A DNA stretch of 64,000 bases from Methanoregula sp. (GTDB lineage Archaea > Halobacteriota > Methanomicrobia > Methanomicrobiales > Methanospirillaceae), in NCBI GenBank assembly GCA_030694985.1, contig JAUYTV010000014.1, forward strand, positions 1-64,000, given 5' to 3'. The position numbers and the translations under genes were made by a program. Shown piece by piece: positions 54,032 to 63,547 of the stretch; within the stretch, counting starts at the first letter, position 1; every line of letters starts with the position of its first letter. The notes beneath the pieces were generated by a model, which was not told where the DNA came from, ran no database searches, and saw nothing but the letters and a program-made list of their open reading frames with translations.

Positions 54032-54655
54032 ATGGACGTAAAAAGCCACATTCAGGACACTTCCCCCGGCGGGAGGGTCAGGAAGCGGACCACTGGTATT
54101 GTGGGGCTCAACCTGCTCTTAGACGGTGGTTATCCTGAGGGGACCCTTATTATGATCTACGGAACCCCGGTTGCCGGAGTTGACCTTTCGGCAAAACAGT
54201 TCTGGCAGGCAGAAGGAGGAGAAGAGGGCACGTACCTGATAAACGAGGGGGATGTCGAAGCAGGAATGATCGATGCTATCGATCTCCATCCCGAGATGTA
54301 TATCCCCCAGATGGCGGGAGGCAGGATCGTGGTGGATTCGCTCTCAACGATCATTATTAAGTACGGCATTGATGAAGCCCTCAAATTCTTAAGAATCACC
54401 CGCGAAGCGATGAGGAAACGCGGTTCGAATCTGTTATTTATCGTATATACCGGCATCCACACACCCATGGAGATGACAAGGATTATGCGGGCGGCAGATC
54501 TCGTAATCGAGTTCAAGACCGATATTCACCAGGCCGAGATCGAGCGTACTCTGGCCGTGCATAAAATAAAGGATGCAGCTGCTCCCCAGCGGTTGTTGCC
54601 GTTTATCATCACCGATAGGGGAATTGAGGCATCGACCACGTCGAGGGTTGTGTAA
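54032..54655 (+). CDS. KaiC-like protein without a usable P-loop
   Basis: The 207-residue RecA-fold protein begins TTGIVGLNLLLDGGYPEGTLI, as KaiC-like ATPases do. Its Walker A position reads GTPVAGVDLSAKQF, without the Gly-Lys-Thr/Ser core. A Walker B-like IVVDSLSTI is kept. It resembles the degenerate partner at 40085 in lacking the P-loop. Probably a signalling or scaffold protein. Its 3' end is overlapped on the other strand by the amidotransferase frame. Confidence 0.8.
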   Translation: MDVKSHIQDTSPGGRVRKRTTGIVGLNLLLDGGYPEGTLIMIYGTPVAGVDLSAKQFWQAEGGEEGTYLINEGDVEAGMIDAIDLHPEMYIPQMAGGRIVVDSLSTIIIKYGIDEALKFLRITREAMRKRGSNLLFIVYTGIHTPMEMTRIMRAADLVIEFKTDIHQAEIERTLAVHKIKDAAAPQRLLPFIITDRGIEASTTSRVV

Positions 54656-55381
54656 ACACTTCTTTTTTTTATTTTTGATTATCCAGTGCGTATTACAGCA
54701 AGGGCCGAATAAAAATTCCATCGCCACCTGCCGGCACAGCCGGTTACTTTCCGTAAGGTACCGTTTCGTATCACGTCCGATCCTCTCTTTTAAGAATTTT
54801 CTTTCAGATTTTATCCAGTCCCGGATCAGAACATCGGTCATCTCAAGGTGAAACTGGAGCCCGAGTGCTGACCCGAGCCTGAAACCCTGGTGCAGTACAT
54901 TATCGCCCCGGCACTGGAGTCTCCCGCCAACCGGAAGGTGAAATGTCTCGCTGTGCATCTGGAAGACGTGGAAGGTATTGGGAAATGATGCAAAAATCCC
55001 GGTAGAATCGGGTGTCGTGTGGACCGGGCACCAGCCGGTTTCGTTTACAAACCGGTACACAGTAGCGCCATGGGCCGACGCGATCAGCTGGGCGCCAAGG
55101 CAGAGACCGAGCACGGGCACCTGCTTTTTTACGGCCCTATAGATTAATTCCTTCTCCTCTTTGAGCCAATGGAGTTCCTTCTCATCGTTCACGCTCATCG
55201 GCCCGCCAAGGAATACAAGGTGTGTGGCATCACCCATGCTGACCGGGTCTCCGTCCCAGAGCCTGACGTATTCAAACGGGATTTTCTGTTCAGAAAAGAT
55301 TTGTTCAAAATAACCGAGTGGTTCTGAGGGGGTGTGCTGGAATGCCCTGATAAGGATTGGTTTTTTTCGGATATCTGACAT
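54434..55381 (-). CDS. Class I glutamine amidotransferase with a tail read from the opposite gene
   Basis: The N-terminal part of about 230 residues is a class I GATase: nucleophile in GLCLGAQLIA and His-Glu in LQFHLEMT. Family members are about 230 residues. Here the frame runs on through a basic tail (WIIKNKKKKCLHNPRRG) and about 85 residues antisense to the 54032 gene. An A-run at 54662-54670 suggests a lost stop by frameshift; a TAA lies in the +1 frame there. True end is probably near 54690. Substrate unknown. Confidence 0.75.
   Translation of the reverse strand: MSDIRKKPILIRAFQHTPSEPLGYFEQIFSEQKIPFEYVRLWDGDPVSMGDATHLVFLGGPMSVNDEKELHWLKEEKELIYRAVKKQVPVLGLCLGAQLIASAHGATVYRFVNETGWCPVHTTPDSTGIFASFPNTFHVFQMHSETFHLPVGGRLQCRGDNVLHQGFRLGSALGLQFHLEMTDVLIRDWIKSERKFLKERIGRDTKRYLTESNRLCRQVAMEFLFGPCCNTHWIIKNKKKKCLHNPRRGRCLNSPIGDDKRQQPLGSSCILYFMHGQSTLDLGLVNIGLELDYEICRPHNPCHLHGCVDAGIYDK
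54662..54670 (+). terminator. T-rich tract after the KaiC-like gene
   Basis: A T8 run starts within ten bases of the stop at 54655. It could terminate the forward transcript and also be the frameshift site in the opposite frame. Confidence 0.35.
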
Positions 55382-55475
55382 AATTGTTATCGGTTGACTG
55401 TATTCAATGCAGGATATTTTGGGTTTTTTTTTGCTGTAACAAGCCTTCGAATAAAACCGTCTGTAAGGAAAAAAA

Positions 55476-56381
55476 TTACAGTGAGATCCGCACCATCTTA
55501 GCCGCTTCGCACATGTTCTTGAGCTTCCAGTAGGCCGACTCGCGGCTCCGCATCCTCATCCCGCAATCGGGATCGATGAGCATTGTTTTAGGCCCGAAGA
55601 TCTCCACGCCTTTTTCGATCCTCTTTTTAATCTCGGCAACGGTCTCAACCCGGTCAATCGATGAGTCCACGCAGCCAAAGCCGATCATCCGCCCGCCCAG
55701 ATCCCGCCGGGAGAGGAGGTCGATGTTTGCTGTATTGTTGGCAAACTCAAAGTCGAGCACGTTCACGTTGAACTTCAGGATCTCGTCAAGAACATTTCCC
55801 AGGTTTCCGCAGACATGCATGCAGGTGGGGATATGAACCGATGATGTGATCGCCTCGATCGCCTGTTTACCCACGTTTAAGTCTGCAATGCCGGTCGAGA
55901 AGATCGGTTCATCGATCTGGAGCAGGGTGACTCCTGCTGCTTCAAGACTGCGGGCCTCGACAATGAGGGCTGCGGCAAGATCGAGGGCGAGTTCCTCTTT
56001 GTTCCTGTACATCGGTGTGCTGATGTGCAGGCCGTGGGCGAGTGATGATGGTCCGGTGATGATGCCCTTTACCTTCGGGGATTTGGTCAGGGCATATTTC
56101 GTGTCTGCCACGGATATCGGGCCATCGGCCGGCTGCACTTTACCGATCACCTGCTGCTCCCGGATGCCGGGAAGTTTTGCGGTAAAAGCCCCAATCATGT
56201 CGCCCCTTACCTGGCCGTCCGATATGATATCGATGCCGGCTGCAATCTGGTCGATAACCGCAGTCTCGACTGCGGAGTGGAGCGGATCAAAGAGGCTTCT
56301 TAAACCCCCGCCTTTGACCACTGGGTAGCTGCCCACCACGGTTGTTGCCAGCACTTTATTGATGAAATATTCCTTTGCCAT
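55476..56381 (-). CDS. MetE-type methylcobalamin:homocysteine methyltransferase
   Basis: The 301-residue protein corresponds to the C-terminal catalytic half of MetE, with zinc ligands in CMHVCGN and DPDCGM. Archaeal proteins of this length make methionine from homocysteine with a corrinoid protein as methyl donor. It is alone and downstream of aspS on the same strand (69-base gap). Confidence 0.9.
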   Translation of the reverse strand: MAKEYFINKVLATTVVGSYPVVKGGGLRSLFDPLHSAVETAVIDQIAAGIDIISDGQVRGDMIGAFTAKLPGIREQQVIGKVQPADGPISVADTKYALTKSPKVKGIITGPSSLAHGLHISTPMYRNKEELALDLAAALIVEARSLEAAGVTLLQIDEPIFSTGIADLNVGKQAIEAITSSVHIPTCMHVCGNLGNVLDEILKFNVNVLDFEFANNTANIDLLSRRDLGGRMIGFGCVDSSIDRVETVAEIKKRIEKGVEIFGPKTMLIDPDCGMRMRSRESAYWKLKNMCEAAKMVRISL

Positions 56382-56450
56382 AAATTGTCACGGTATGTGA
56401 TAACGGTGATATGATTGACCCGGATGCAAAAAAAGTATGTGGTCAGGGTT

Positions 56451-57743
56451 TTAAGGTACGAGCCTGTGCATATCACGGGGGAAGAGGACCGCCTCGCGAA
56501 CGTTTGATAATCCAAGCATCGTCATGATGAGACGATCTGCACCCAGTCCCCAGCCGGCATGGGGGGGCATACCGTACCGGAACGGTTTGAGGTAAAAGTC
56601 AAAGCTCTCAGGGTTGAGGCCTTTCTTTGCGATCTGCTGCACGAGCTGGTCATGGTTATGGACCCGCTGTGCACCGCTCGATAGTTCCATCCTTGGGTGC
56701 ATGAGATCGAAGGCCTTGCAGATCGTGGGATCGTTTTCGTACGGCATCGCGTAATAAGGCCGGATCTCGGTGGGCCAGTCCACGATGAAGTAGTGACCGC
56801 CCATCTCGGCGCCGATCGCCCGCTCGGCAGCGCTGCCGATGTCGTCGCCATACTTGATCGGATCCTCGATCTTCTTTTTGGCGATCTCGATTGCTTCGCT
56901 GTAGGGAAGCCGGGGGAACGGGCCTTTGGGTACTGCAAAGTCCATAATCTCCATGTTCGCGAGATGGTCAGAGCAGGTCTTGTCCACGTACTCGTACGTT
57001 TTAACAATGACCTCTTCTAAAACGCGCATCACTTCGATATGGTCTGCGTACGAGACTTCGATATCGATGCTCGTAGCTTCGTTGAGATGCTTAGTGGTGT
57101 TGTGCTCTTCGGCCCGGAAGATCGGCCCGATCTCGTACACCTTCTCGCAGCCGGCAGCCATCATCATCTGCTTGAAGAGCTGCGGGCTCTGGTTGAGGTA
57201 GGCTTCCTTATCGAAGTACGCAATGGGAAACAGTTCGGTTCCGCCTTCGGTTGCGGCGGCAACGATCTTGGGGGTGGTGATCGAGATGAACCCTTCCTTG
57301 TGGAAGTAATCATTGATCGCGTGCATCGCAGCGCTGCGGATTGCAAATACGGCAGCGACACGAGGTCTCCGCACATCGAGGAAGCGGCCATCGAGCCGGG
57401 TGTCGAGTTCGGCAGAAACCTTCTCTGACACATCGAGTGGCAGCGGGGACTCTGCAAGGCTGATGATCTCAAAGGTCTCCGGCACGAGCTCGCGCCCGCC
57501 GGGGGCTTTCTCAACTGCCTTGATCTGTCCGCTGATTCGTACTACAGATTCGCGGGAGATGGCTTTTGCCGCGGCAAGTACCGCTTCACTCACTTTCTTT
57601 TTAGGAATGGTCACCTGGAGGATGCCGGTCCGGTCGCGGATCAAAAAGAAGGCAAGGCCACCGAGGTCCCTGACCTCATGGACAAAGCCACAGATCTCCG
57701 CGTGCCCGGTTTCCGGTGTGACTGACTGTATGGGTATGCGCAT
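56451..57743 (-). CDS. aspS: Aspartyl-tRNA synthetase, archaeal type
   Basis: The 430-residue class II enzyme has an N-terminal OB-fold anticodon-binding domain ([11 protein letters not shown]) and motifs 2 and 3 ([24 protein letters not shown]). The residues His in GFVHEV and Pro in EKAPGG are those I recall for non-discriminating archaeal AspRS, which also charges tRNA-Asn for the transamidation route. This needs checking with the rest of the genome. Confidence 0.95.
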   Translation of the reverse strand: MRIPIQSVTPETGHAEICGFVHEVRDLGGLAFFLIRDRTGILQVTIPKKKVSEAVLAAAKAISRESVVRISGQIKAVEKAPGGRELVPETFEIISLAESPLPLDVSEKVSAELDTRLDGRFLDVRRPRVAAVFAIRSAAMHAINDYFHKEGFISITTPKIVAAATEGGTELFPIAYFDKEAYLNQSPQLFKQMMMAAGCEKVYEIGPIFRAEEHNTTKHLNEATSIDIEVSYADHIEVMRVLEEVIVKTYEYVDKTCSDHLANMEIMDFAVPKGPFPRLPYSEAIEIAKKKIEDPIKYGDDIGSAAERAIGAEMGGHYFIVDWPTEIRPYYAMPYENDPTICKAFDLMHPRMELSSGAQRVHNHDQLVQQIAKKGLNPESFDFYLKPFRYGMPPHAGWGLGADRLIMTMLGLSNVREAVLFPRDMHRLVP

Positions 57744-57890
57744 TTAAAATCCTATAACTATGGGGTGCAGGATATTATGGACTTTATGGGAAATGCCGGG
57801 TTTTTAAAAACAGTGCAAGCGTATTAAAAAGTTGTCAATCATCCAAAACCCGTAAATAGTTCTCTCTCTCCTGTACACTAGGAGAGAATC

Positions 57891-58397
57891 ATGCCGAATT
57901 TTCCTGCACATACTGAGCAAGATAGCAACAAGGGTTTTAGCACCATGACAAAAGTCCTGCTGGGGGTCCTGGGCCTGATCGCTATCGTATGCGTCATTGC
58001 CGTAGTCACTCTGACCGTTGCGGTAATCGACTCACAGACCGGAACTTCCTTTCCTTACAGCACAAGCTACCGGGTCGCGCTTCCTGACGGGGAACTGGTA
58101 ACGATTGGGAACAGTAAGATCATTGTTATGGTCATGGGTGACAGCGTGGACACTTCTGTTGACGGCAAGAAGGAAAAACTGGCGGTTGGCGAGGAACGGG
58201 TTATACGTCCGCACTTTGCCCGGATCTCTGTACTGGGTCTCCCCCTGATTGATACGGATTTCCAGATCACTTTAAAGTATCTCGGGGCTTCTGGGAAAAA
58301 TGCCCTCTTTGACCTGACGATCAAGACCTCAAAACAGGTTCCGGAACTGATTCTTAAGCGCCTGATTCCATCGAATATGAACGCTCAGGCAATCTAA
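57891..58397 (+). CDS. Membrane-anchored protein of unknown function
   Basis: The 168-residue protein has a short cytoplasmic start, one membrane helix (about 22-48, GVLGLIAIVCVIAVVTLTVAV) and an extracytoplasmic beta-rich domain (YRVALPDGELVTIGNSKIIVM). I do not recognise the family. Single gene, its stop 250 bases before the convergent fic gene. Confidence 0.75.
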   Translation: MPNFPAHTEQDSNKGFSTMTKVLLGVLGLIAIVCVIAVVTLTVAVIDSQTGTSFPYSTSYRVALPDGELVTIGNSKIIVMVMGDSVDTSVDGKKEKLAVGEERVIRPHFARISVLGLPLIDTDFQITLKYLGASGKNALFDLTIKTSKQVPELILKRLIPSNMNAQAI

Positions 58398-58650
58398 AAA
58401 ATATTTTTTGGTTTTTTAAGGATTACGAGCCTCTGCGATAATCCGTGGGGCCACTCATGAGATTGCAGAACGATAAATGAAGACAGATGAGCAAAATACC
58501 TGATACTCTGATGGCAGTATACGCATTTACCGGTGGAATTACTGGATGTCATAGAACTGGTTGACCGGATGATAGATGCGGAAAAAATGTAACGGGCGGG
58601 AGTTTTTGTCCTGAAATGTAATCAGAACGGTTACATCCGCCCGCTATGGA
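58398..58650. other. Intergenic, possible gene remnant
   Basis: Short frames near 58520-58590 end ELLDVIELVDRMIDAEKM, which looks like a protein C-terminus without a start. No gene is supported. Confidence 0.35.
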
Positions 58651-59682
58651 TCACTTTTTCCCGTATTCTGCTTTAAGCCGTAAAAATTCTTTTACTGAAT
58701 AATCAATCTTCGAATTTTTGTTGGGAACCTTCATTTTTATCCTAATCTGATCGGCAACCTCTTTGTGCTGATCGAGATAGGTGTCATAGAGCATGATTAC
58801 GATTGGGCTGAAGTATCCATCATCGGCTGGCTTAATCGCATCGAGATAGTCCTTCCGGTGAGATAATTCAAGATAAATCGTTGGATACCCCTCTCTTTCA
58901 AGAATGAAATTCATAAGAGCCCTGCCGACCCTTCCATTTCCATCGGTAAACGGGTGAATCAGTTCAAAGCGTGTGTGAAGCAGGGTTGCAAGCTCGAACG
59001 GGTGGGTTTTTTTTGCATTGGCCCGGTACCAGGAAATCAGATCCTTCATCAGATCAGGTACAATTATTGCGGGCGGGGGTTCGTACTCAACTTTTTCAAT
59101 CCCAACCTGGATTTGCCGGTAATCGCCCGGTGTCCTCATCAGGTTCTCCATGAGGAACGCGTGCATCTTTTTGATCAATTTTTCCGAAACATCTCCCTCA
59201 TAGGTCTTTAAGAAATCCCGGAGCTTCACAAAATTAAGGATTTCATAAACTTCGGAAACCTTCTTTCCCGAAGGAGAGATGTCATGCTCAAGAAGTTCCT
59301 GAACTTCCCGTGGTGAGATGGTGTTACCCTCAATTGCTGTCGTGCCCTGGACATAGCGAACGAACACTGACTCAACATACCGGTAACTTTCATCCGGGTA
59401 GAGGTCTTTGAACTCAGCGTGATAATACCGAAGTGTTTCGAGTGCCGTAATTTGCTCTTTATCGATGAATCCAGCATCGTAGTGACCCATGCGATAATCT
59501 AAAAATTTTGTTAACCTGAGAAATGCGAACTCATTCTTTTTATCGACAAACTCATTTAAAGTGATTTTATCGATTCTGCCTCCATAAAGCAGTACAGGTA
59601 TTGATTTCGAGTTAACTTTGAGGCTCTCTCTAAAATAGAGATAGTTATGGCCTTTAATCTTCTTTATTTCTAGTTTTATCAT
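58651..59682 (-). CDS. fic: Fic-domain AMP-transferase
   Basis: The 343-residue protein has the catalytic motif HPFTDGNGRVGR and an N-terminal inhibitory-type motif, TTAIEGN. Fic enzymes transfer AMP to Tyr/Ser/Thr of a target protein. It has a C-terminal extension of about 60 residues. It is AT-rich, stands alone and lies next to the second repeat copy, so it looks acquired. No antitoxin gene is adjacent. Confidence 0.93.
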   Translation of the reverse strand: MIKLEIKKIKGHNYLYFRESLKVNSKSIPVLLYGGRIDKITLNEFVDKKNEFAFLRLTKFLDYRMGHYDAGFIDKEQITALETLRYYHAEFKDLYPDESYRYVESVFVRYVQGTTAIEGNTISPREVQELLEHDISPSGKKVSEVYEILNFVKLRDFLKTYEGDVSEKLIKKMHAFLMENLMRTPGDYRQIQVGIEKVEYEPPPAIIVPDLMKDLISWYRANAKKTHPFELATLLHTRFELIHPFTDGNGRVGRALMNFILEREGYPTIYLELSHRKDYLDAIKPADDGYFSPIVIMLYDTYLDQHKEVADQIRIKMKVPNKNSKIDYSVKEFLRLKAEYGKK

Positions 59683-60259
59683 AGTAACAGTTTAATCGTA
59701 GTATTATCATGACACATAAAAAAATCTATTGTTGGGTTAACTTATAACGATGCATTATGGGGAAAAATGTGATTGGGGGTGATGCACACAAAAAAATGGA
59801 TAGCGAAAACAGGTGCCGGGAGATAATCTATTCTGAGCCCGATACAGGCCCCGTTTGCCTTTTTCATGTTCCAGTTTCCGGGTTTTTTGAAAGTGACGTC
59901 AACCCCTCGAAAAAAATATCGATTAAAACGCTTGTTTTCGAAAAAGAAGCATTTTAAATCGAATAAAACCTGTTGAAATAGCGGGCTTTTGGCGGTCACG
60001 TTTTTTGATACATATTTCAGGTTGATTTTTTAAGAGAAACTGCCTGCAAGGGCCCGTGGTGGCCCTCTATCGCGATCACGTCGGAGATTTTTGGGATTAA
60101 TGAGGTTTTTGGGAGTTTTAAATGATTACGGTTCGCGGGGGAGTGCTGGTTGAGTTTTTCCCGGAAAAAGTTTCCTGATTTTTATCACACGCCAGAAAAT
60201 ATTTTCAGAATTTTCTCTGCGTCATAAAATTTTTTGGAATAAAAAAAGAAAAATCTCTC
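59683..60259. other. Long non-coding tract with repeat copy 2
   Basis: About 580 bases without a convincing gene. It contains the second copy of the repeat element (59821-60086), a GGGCC/GGCCC palindrome inside it, and a T-rich end before the convergent lipoprotein gene. Confidence 0.65.
59821..60086 (+). repeat. Conserved non-coding element, copy 2
   Basis: It aligns in inverted orientation with 48191-48453. Compared with copy 1 it has one more A in the A-run before TATCG and a TAA in place of TAT, so it holds no matching open frame. Strongest block: TCTATCGCGATCACGTCGGA. Weaker similarity may extend to about 60230. Confidence 0.85.
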
Positions 60260-62401
60260 TCACTCCCCCCTCCGCATCACCGGATACAGCACATCATCCT
60301 TCCCGTCCAGCTTTATCGTTACAACTGTTGTATTGAGCTGGCTTAAGGAATTTGCAAGAATCTTTGCTGACGAAAGTGTGTACAGCGTATCGCCAATGTA
60401 AAGCGAGCGCTTCACTTCATTTCGCGAGCTGCCATAGTAATAATATCCACTGCCCCCCGTACCATGCTCAACGGTGCCCTTCAGGACAAACCCGGTATCC
60501 GGCTTTACTCCAAACACGTACGCCCCGTACCAGATCTGTGGCTGGTCCCCGCTCAGTTTTTTATCCTGTACCGCATCCTGACGGACAACCCGGGCCGGGA
60601 TCACCAGCAGGTTCTTTGCCTTGTTAAACAGGAATGCCCGGTGATCCGATAGCGCAGCGGAGTCCGAGCCGGAATCACCGATCTCAACTTTACCCACCTG
60701 CCGTGGTTGCGCGACATCCGAGACATCGAAGAGTGCCAGCTTCAGTCCCTGTGTTGACACACCGCCCCAGTCGTTGGCGGCAGTCTCCTTCCCAATCCCG
60801 ATGATGAGGTTCTTGTCATACGGGTGAAGGTAATCCGAGTAGCCGGGGATCTTGAGTTTTCCGAGGATCTTCGGGCTTGTTGGTGTCGAGAGATCGATTA
60901 CAAAGAAAGGGTCAATGCGTTTGAACGTGACCATGTAGAGCCGGTCACCGATAAACCGGGTCGAGTAGATCTTCTCCTGCTCAGCAATGTGGGTGAGTGA
61001 CCCAATTGTCTTCATCGCACTGTCGAGCACAAAGACGCTGTTGTACTCGTACTGTCCCCTGGATGTCCAGACATTGGACGTGGTGGCAACCCGGAGATTG
61101 CCATTATACTCGTCCATGGCGAACTGGTTCTTGAGGTATCCCGGCACCTCCCCTTTAGCTATGTAGCTGATCGCCCCGTTGTTGATCCCGATCTTGTGGA
61201 TTATTGTTGTTGTCTGGTCGATCTCTTTCTTGCGGATCGCTTCCTGCTCACCGCTCTTCATCTCAGCGATGGCCACCTGTTTGTCCGCTTCGCTCATGGT
61301 ATTGAAATCCTTGATAACGGAGGATACTGATAGCGGTGCTGCACTGCCAACAGATCCCTGCGCCACACCCATCGCGGGTTCAACGATTCCGCGCATCGGG
61401 CGGTAGATATTGTTGTACTTCTGGTAGCTCACGTACATTGCATCGGGTGAGACATAGACGATGTTCCCGCTGCCGATAAGGTACGTCTTGGCATCTTTTG
61501 TGGTACCGGCCCGGGCATCAAACGATGTCACTGTGGTAAAGTCGTACTGGCGTTCGGGGTTATCGAAGTAGTAGACATCAGGTGTAACAACAACTTTTGC
61601 ATTCTCCCGCACCGCAGGGATGATGATCCGGTCATTGTACGGGTACACCGATTCGCGGGAGAGCAGGTATACCGTATCACCAATCATCCGGGCGTTCACA
61701 TAATCGCCGTCAATGGTGTAATCTTTGAGAAGCTTCGGCTTAGCCCTGTCACTGATATCATAAAAGACTGCATGGGTGACAGGTGCAGAGCGGTAGTACG
61801 GGTACCGCGGGGGCATCATCGCAAGCTTTGCTGCGACATCTGTGCCCTGTGGTGTGTCCCCGCTTGAAATTTCTGAAGTCCCGCTTTTTAAGAGCACGAG
61901 CCGGTCACCCGTGATGAAAATCTCGCGGGGCGTATCATTTAGTTCGGTCTTGGAAAGTATGGATGCCGATGATGCCGGGTACGCATCCACGATCGTAAGT
62001 GTGCTGCCCGAGATCACGTAGATGTAGCGGGCATCGTTCTTGACAAAGTCCGGCTCATCGACACCGGCAACCTGCACATTGGTCTCTGAGTAGCCGGGCG
62101 AACCGATGCTGACGGAAGAAGGAATAGCGCCCGAAGGGGTAGTCCCCTTTGCAAAAGACTCTGCCATAGCCGGTACAACCATGCGATCCATTGACCCGGC
62201 CGCCGTAGAGTAATAGTCGGAACCCTGTGCAAGCTGCGTGTTGTTCCTGATGTAATTACTGATCTCATCAGCGGAACTGAATTTTTTGATATCCCCTGTC
62301 GGAGCCGGTACCGTTGTGCTCATGCACCCGCTGAAAATGACCGCAGCAAGGATGAGCACAAGCGTAGTAAGCACAATCAGGGTAGGTTTCCTGTAAGACA
62401 T
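60260..62401 (-). CDS. Secreted beta-propeller lipoprotein
   Basis: The 713-residue protein has a lipoprotein signal (VIFSGCMS, lipid Cys near residue 26). The secreted beta-propeller family signature follows, with SETNVQVAGVDEPDFVKND at its start and blades to the C-terminus. The family (Pfam Beta_propel) is common in methanogen envelopes; its role is unknown. Convergent with the repeat tract, divergent from no gene. Confidence 0.88.
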   Translation of the reverse strand: MSYRKPTLIVLTTLVLILAAVIFSGCMSTTVPAPTGDIKKFSSADEISNYIRNNTQLAQGSDYYSTAAGSMDRMVVPAMAESFAKGTTPSGAIPSSVSIGSPGYSETNVQVAGVDEPDFVKNDARYIYVISGSTLTIVDAYPASSASILSKTELNDTPREIFITGDRLVLLKSGTSEISSGDTPQGTDVAAKLAMMPPRYPYYRSAPVTHAVFYDISDRAKPKLLKDYTIDGDYVNARMIGDTVYLLSRESVYPYNDRIIIPAVRENAKVVVTPDVYYFDNPERQYDFTTVTSFDARAGTTKDAKTYLIGSGNIVYVSPDAMYVSYQKYNNIYRPMRGIVEPAMGVAQGSVGSAAPLSVSSVIKDFNTMSEADKQVAIAEMKSGEQEAIRKKEIDQTTTIIHKIGINNGAISYIAKGEVPGYLKNQFAMDEYNGNLRVATTSNVWTSRGQYEYNSVFVLDSAMKTIGSLTHIAEQEKIYSTRFIGDRLYMVTFKRIDPFFVIDLSTPTSPKILGKLKIPGYSDYLHPYDKNLIIGIGKETAANDWGGVSTQGLKLALFDVSDVAQPRQVGKVEIGDSGSDSAALSDHRAFLFNKAKNLLVIPARVVRQDAVQDKKLSGDQPQIWYGAYVFGVKPDTGFVLKGTVEHGTGGSGYYYYGSSRNEVKRSLYIGDTLYTLSSAKILANSLSQLNTTVVTIKLDGKDDVLYPVMRRGE

Positions 62402-62538
62402 AGTTGTTCAGGATCCTTTACACAGGAAAAGATGATGAATCTGGCGTTGACTGCGAAAAAAACCGAAGCTATCGTTAAATTGCAGCACATCAGTCCTTTT
62501 GCAATCCCCAATATTTTTCCGGCAGGAGCCCTCTGCCA

Positions 62539-63540
62539 TCAGAACAATGTCTTCTGGGGATTTTTTAAGTGTCGCTGCGCTGCAGGAGTTGTCTGCCTGC
62601 CCTGCGGGGTTCTCTTTAAAAAACCGATCTGGATAAGGTACGGTTCGTACACTTCCTCAATCGTCCGCGTCTCTTCTCCAACCGATATCGCAATGGTCTT
62701 TGCCCCGACCGGTCCTCCCCCGAAATCCTCAGCAATGACCGAGAGGATACGCCGGTCAAGCTCGTCCAGCCCGAGCTCGTCGATCTGCATTAAGGAAAGT
62801 GCGTCCTTTGCAATCTCTGCCGTGATCGTGCCATCCCCCTTTACTATCGCAAAGTCCCGCACCCTGCGCAAGAGCCGGTTGCCAATCCGGGGTGTGCCCC
62901 TGCTCCGCTGGGCAATCGCTTCAGAACCATCCGGAGTGATGGGAATTTTTAAGATGCCGGCGCTCCGGGTGATGATCTCGACAAGTTCTGAGGGAGAATA
63001 GAGGTTCAAGCGGGTGATGATGCCGAACCGGTCCCGGAACGGCGAACTCAAGAGACCCTGCCGTGTGGTTGCCCCGATCAGCGTGAAGTGTTCGAGTGTT
63101 AGTTTGATCGAACGGGCGCTCGGGCCTTCACCGATCATCACATCGATAAAAAAATCCTCCATCGCCGGGTAGAGGATCTCTTCAACAACCGGGTTCATGC
63201 GATGAATCTCATCGATAAAGAGCACATCTCCTTTCTTTAACGGAGTGACCAGTGCCGCAATATCTCCGGGCTTTTCGAGCACCGGGCCTGTTGTTGTCCT
63301 GATGGTTGCGCCCATCTCGTTTGCAATGATATAGGCAAGCGTAGTCTTTCCCAGTCCGGGGGGTCCTGAGAACAGGATATGATCGAGCGGTTCGTCCCTG
63401 ATCTTTGCCGCTTCGATTGCGATCTTTAACATCGCTTTTACCTGGTCTTGTCCTATGAACGCATCGAGTGAGGCCGGGCGCAGCGTGAGCTCCTCGCCAT
63501 CATCTGCCAGAGGTTTGGGGGAAATGATCCGCTCGGTCAT
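62539..63540 (-). CDS. ruvB: Holliday junction helicase RuvB
   Basis: The 333-residue AAA+ motor has Walker [10 protein letters not shown], Walker B LFIDEIHR, sensor 1 GATTRQG and the C-terminal winged helix (RTPQGRQTT). It drives branch migration with RuvA. It follows ruvA by seven bases. RuvAB is a bacterial system; I recall it in Methanomicrobiales genomes, so ancient transfer is likely. Confidence 0.96.
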   Translation of the reverse strand: MTERIISPKPLADDGEELTLRPASLDAFIGQDQVKAMLKIAIEAAKIRDEPLDHILFSGPPGLGKTTLAYIIANEMGATIRTTTGPVLEKPGDIAALVTPLKKGDVLFIDEIHRMNPVVEEILYPAMEDFFIDVMIGEGPSARSIKLTLEHFTLIGATTRQGLLSSPFRDRFGIITRLNLYSPSELVEIITRSAGILKIPITPDGSEAIAQRSRGTPRIGNRLLRRVRDFAIVKGDGTITAEIAKDALSLMQIDELGLDELDRRILSVIAEDFGGGPVGAKTIAISVGEETRTIEEVYEPYLIQIGFLKRTPQGRQTTPAAQRHLKNPQKTLF

Positions 63541-63547
63541 GGTTGTA

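Noticed and set aside
58500-58600. Short frames that look like the C-terminus of a small protein near fic
   Set aside because: No start codon in frame without passing a stop; too short to call. Left as a possible remnant.
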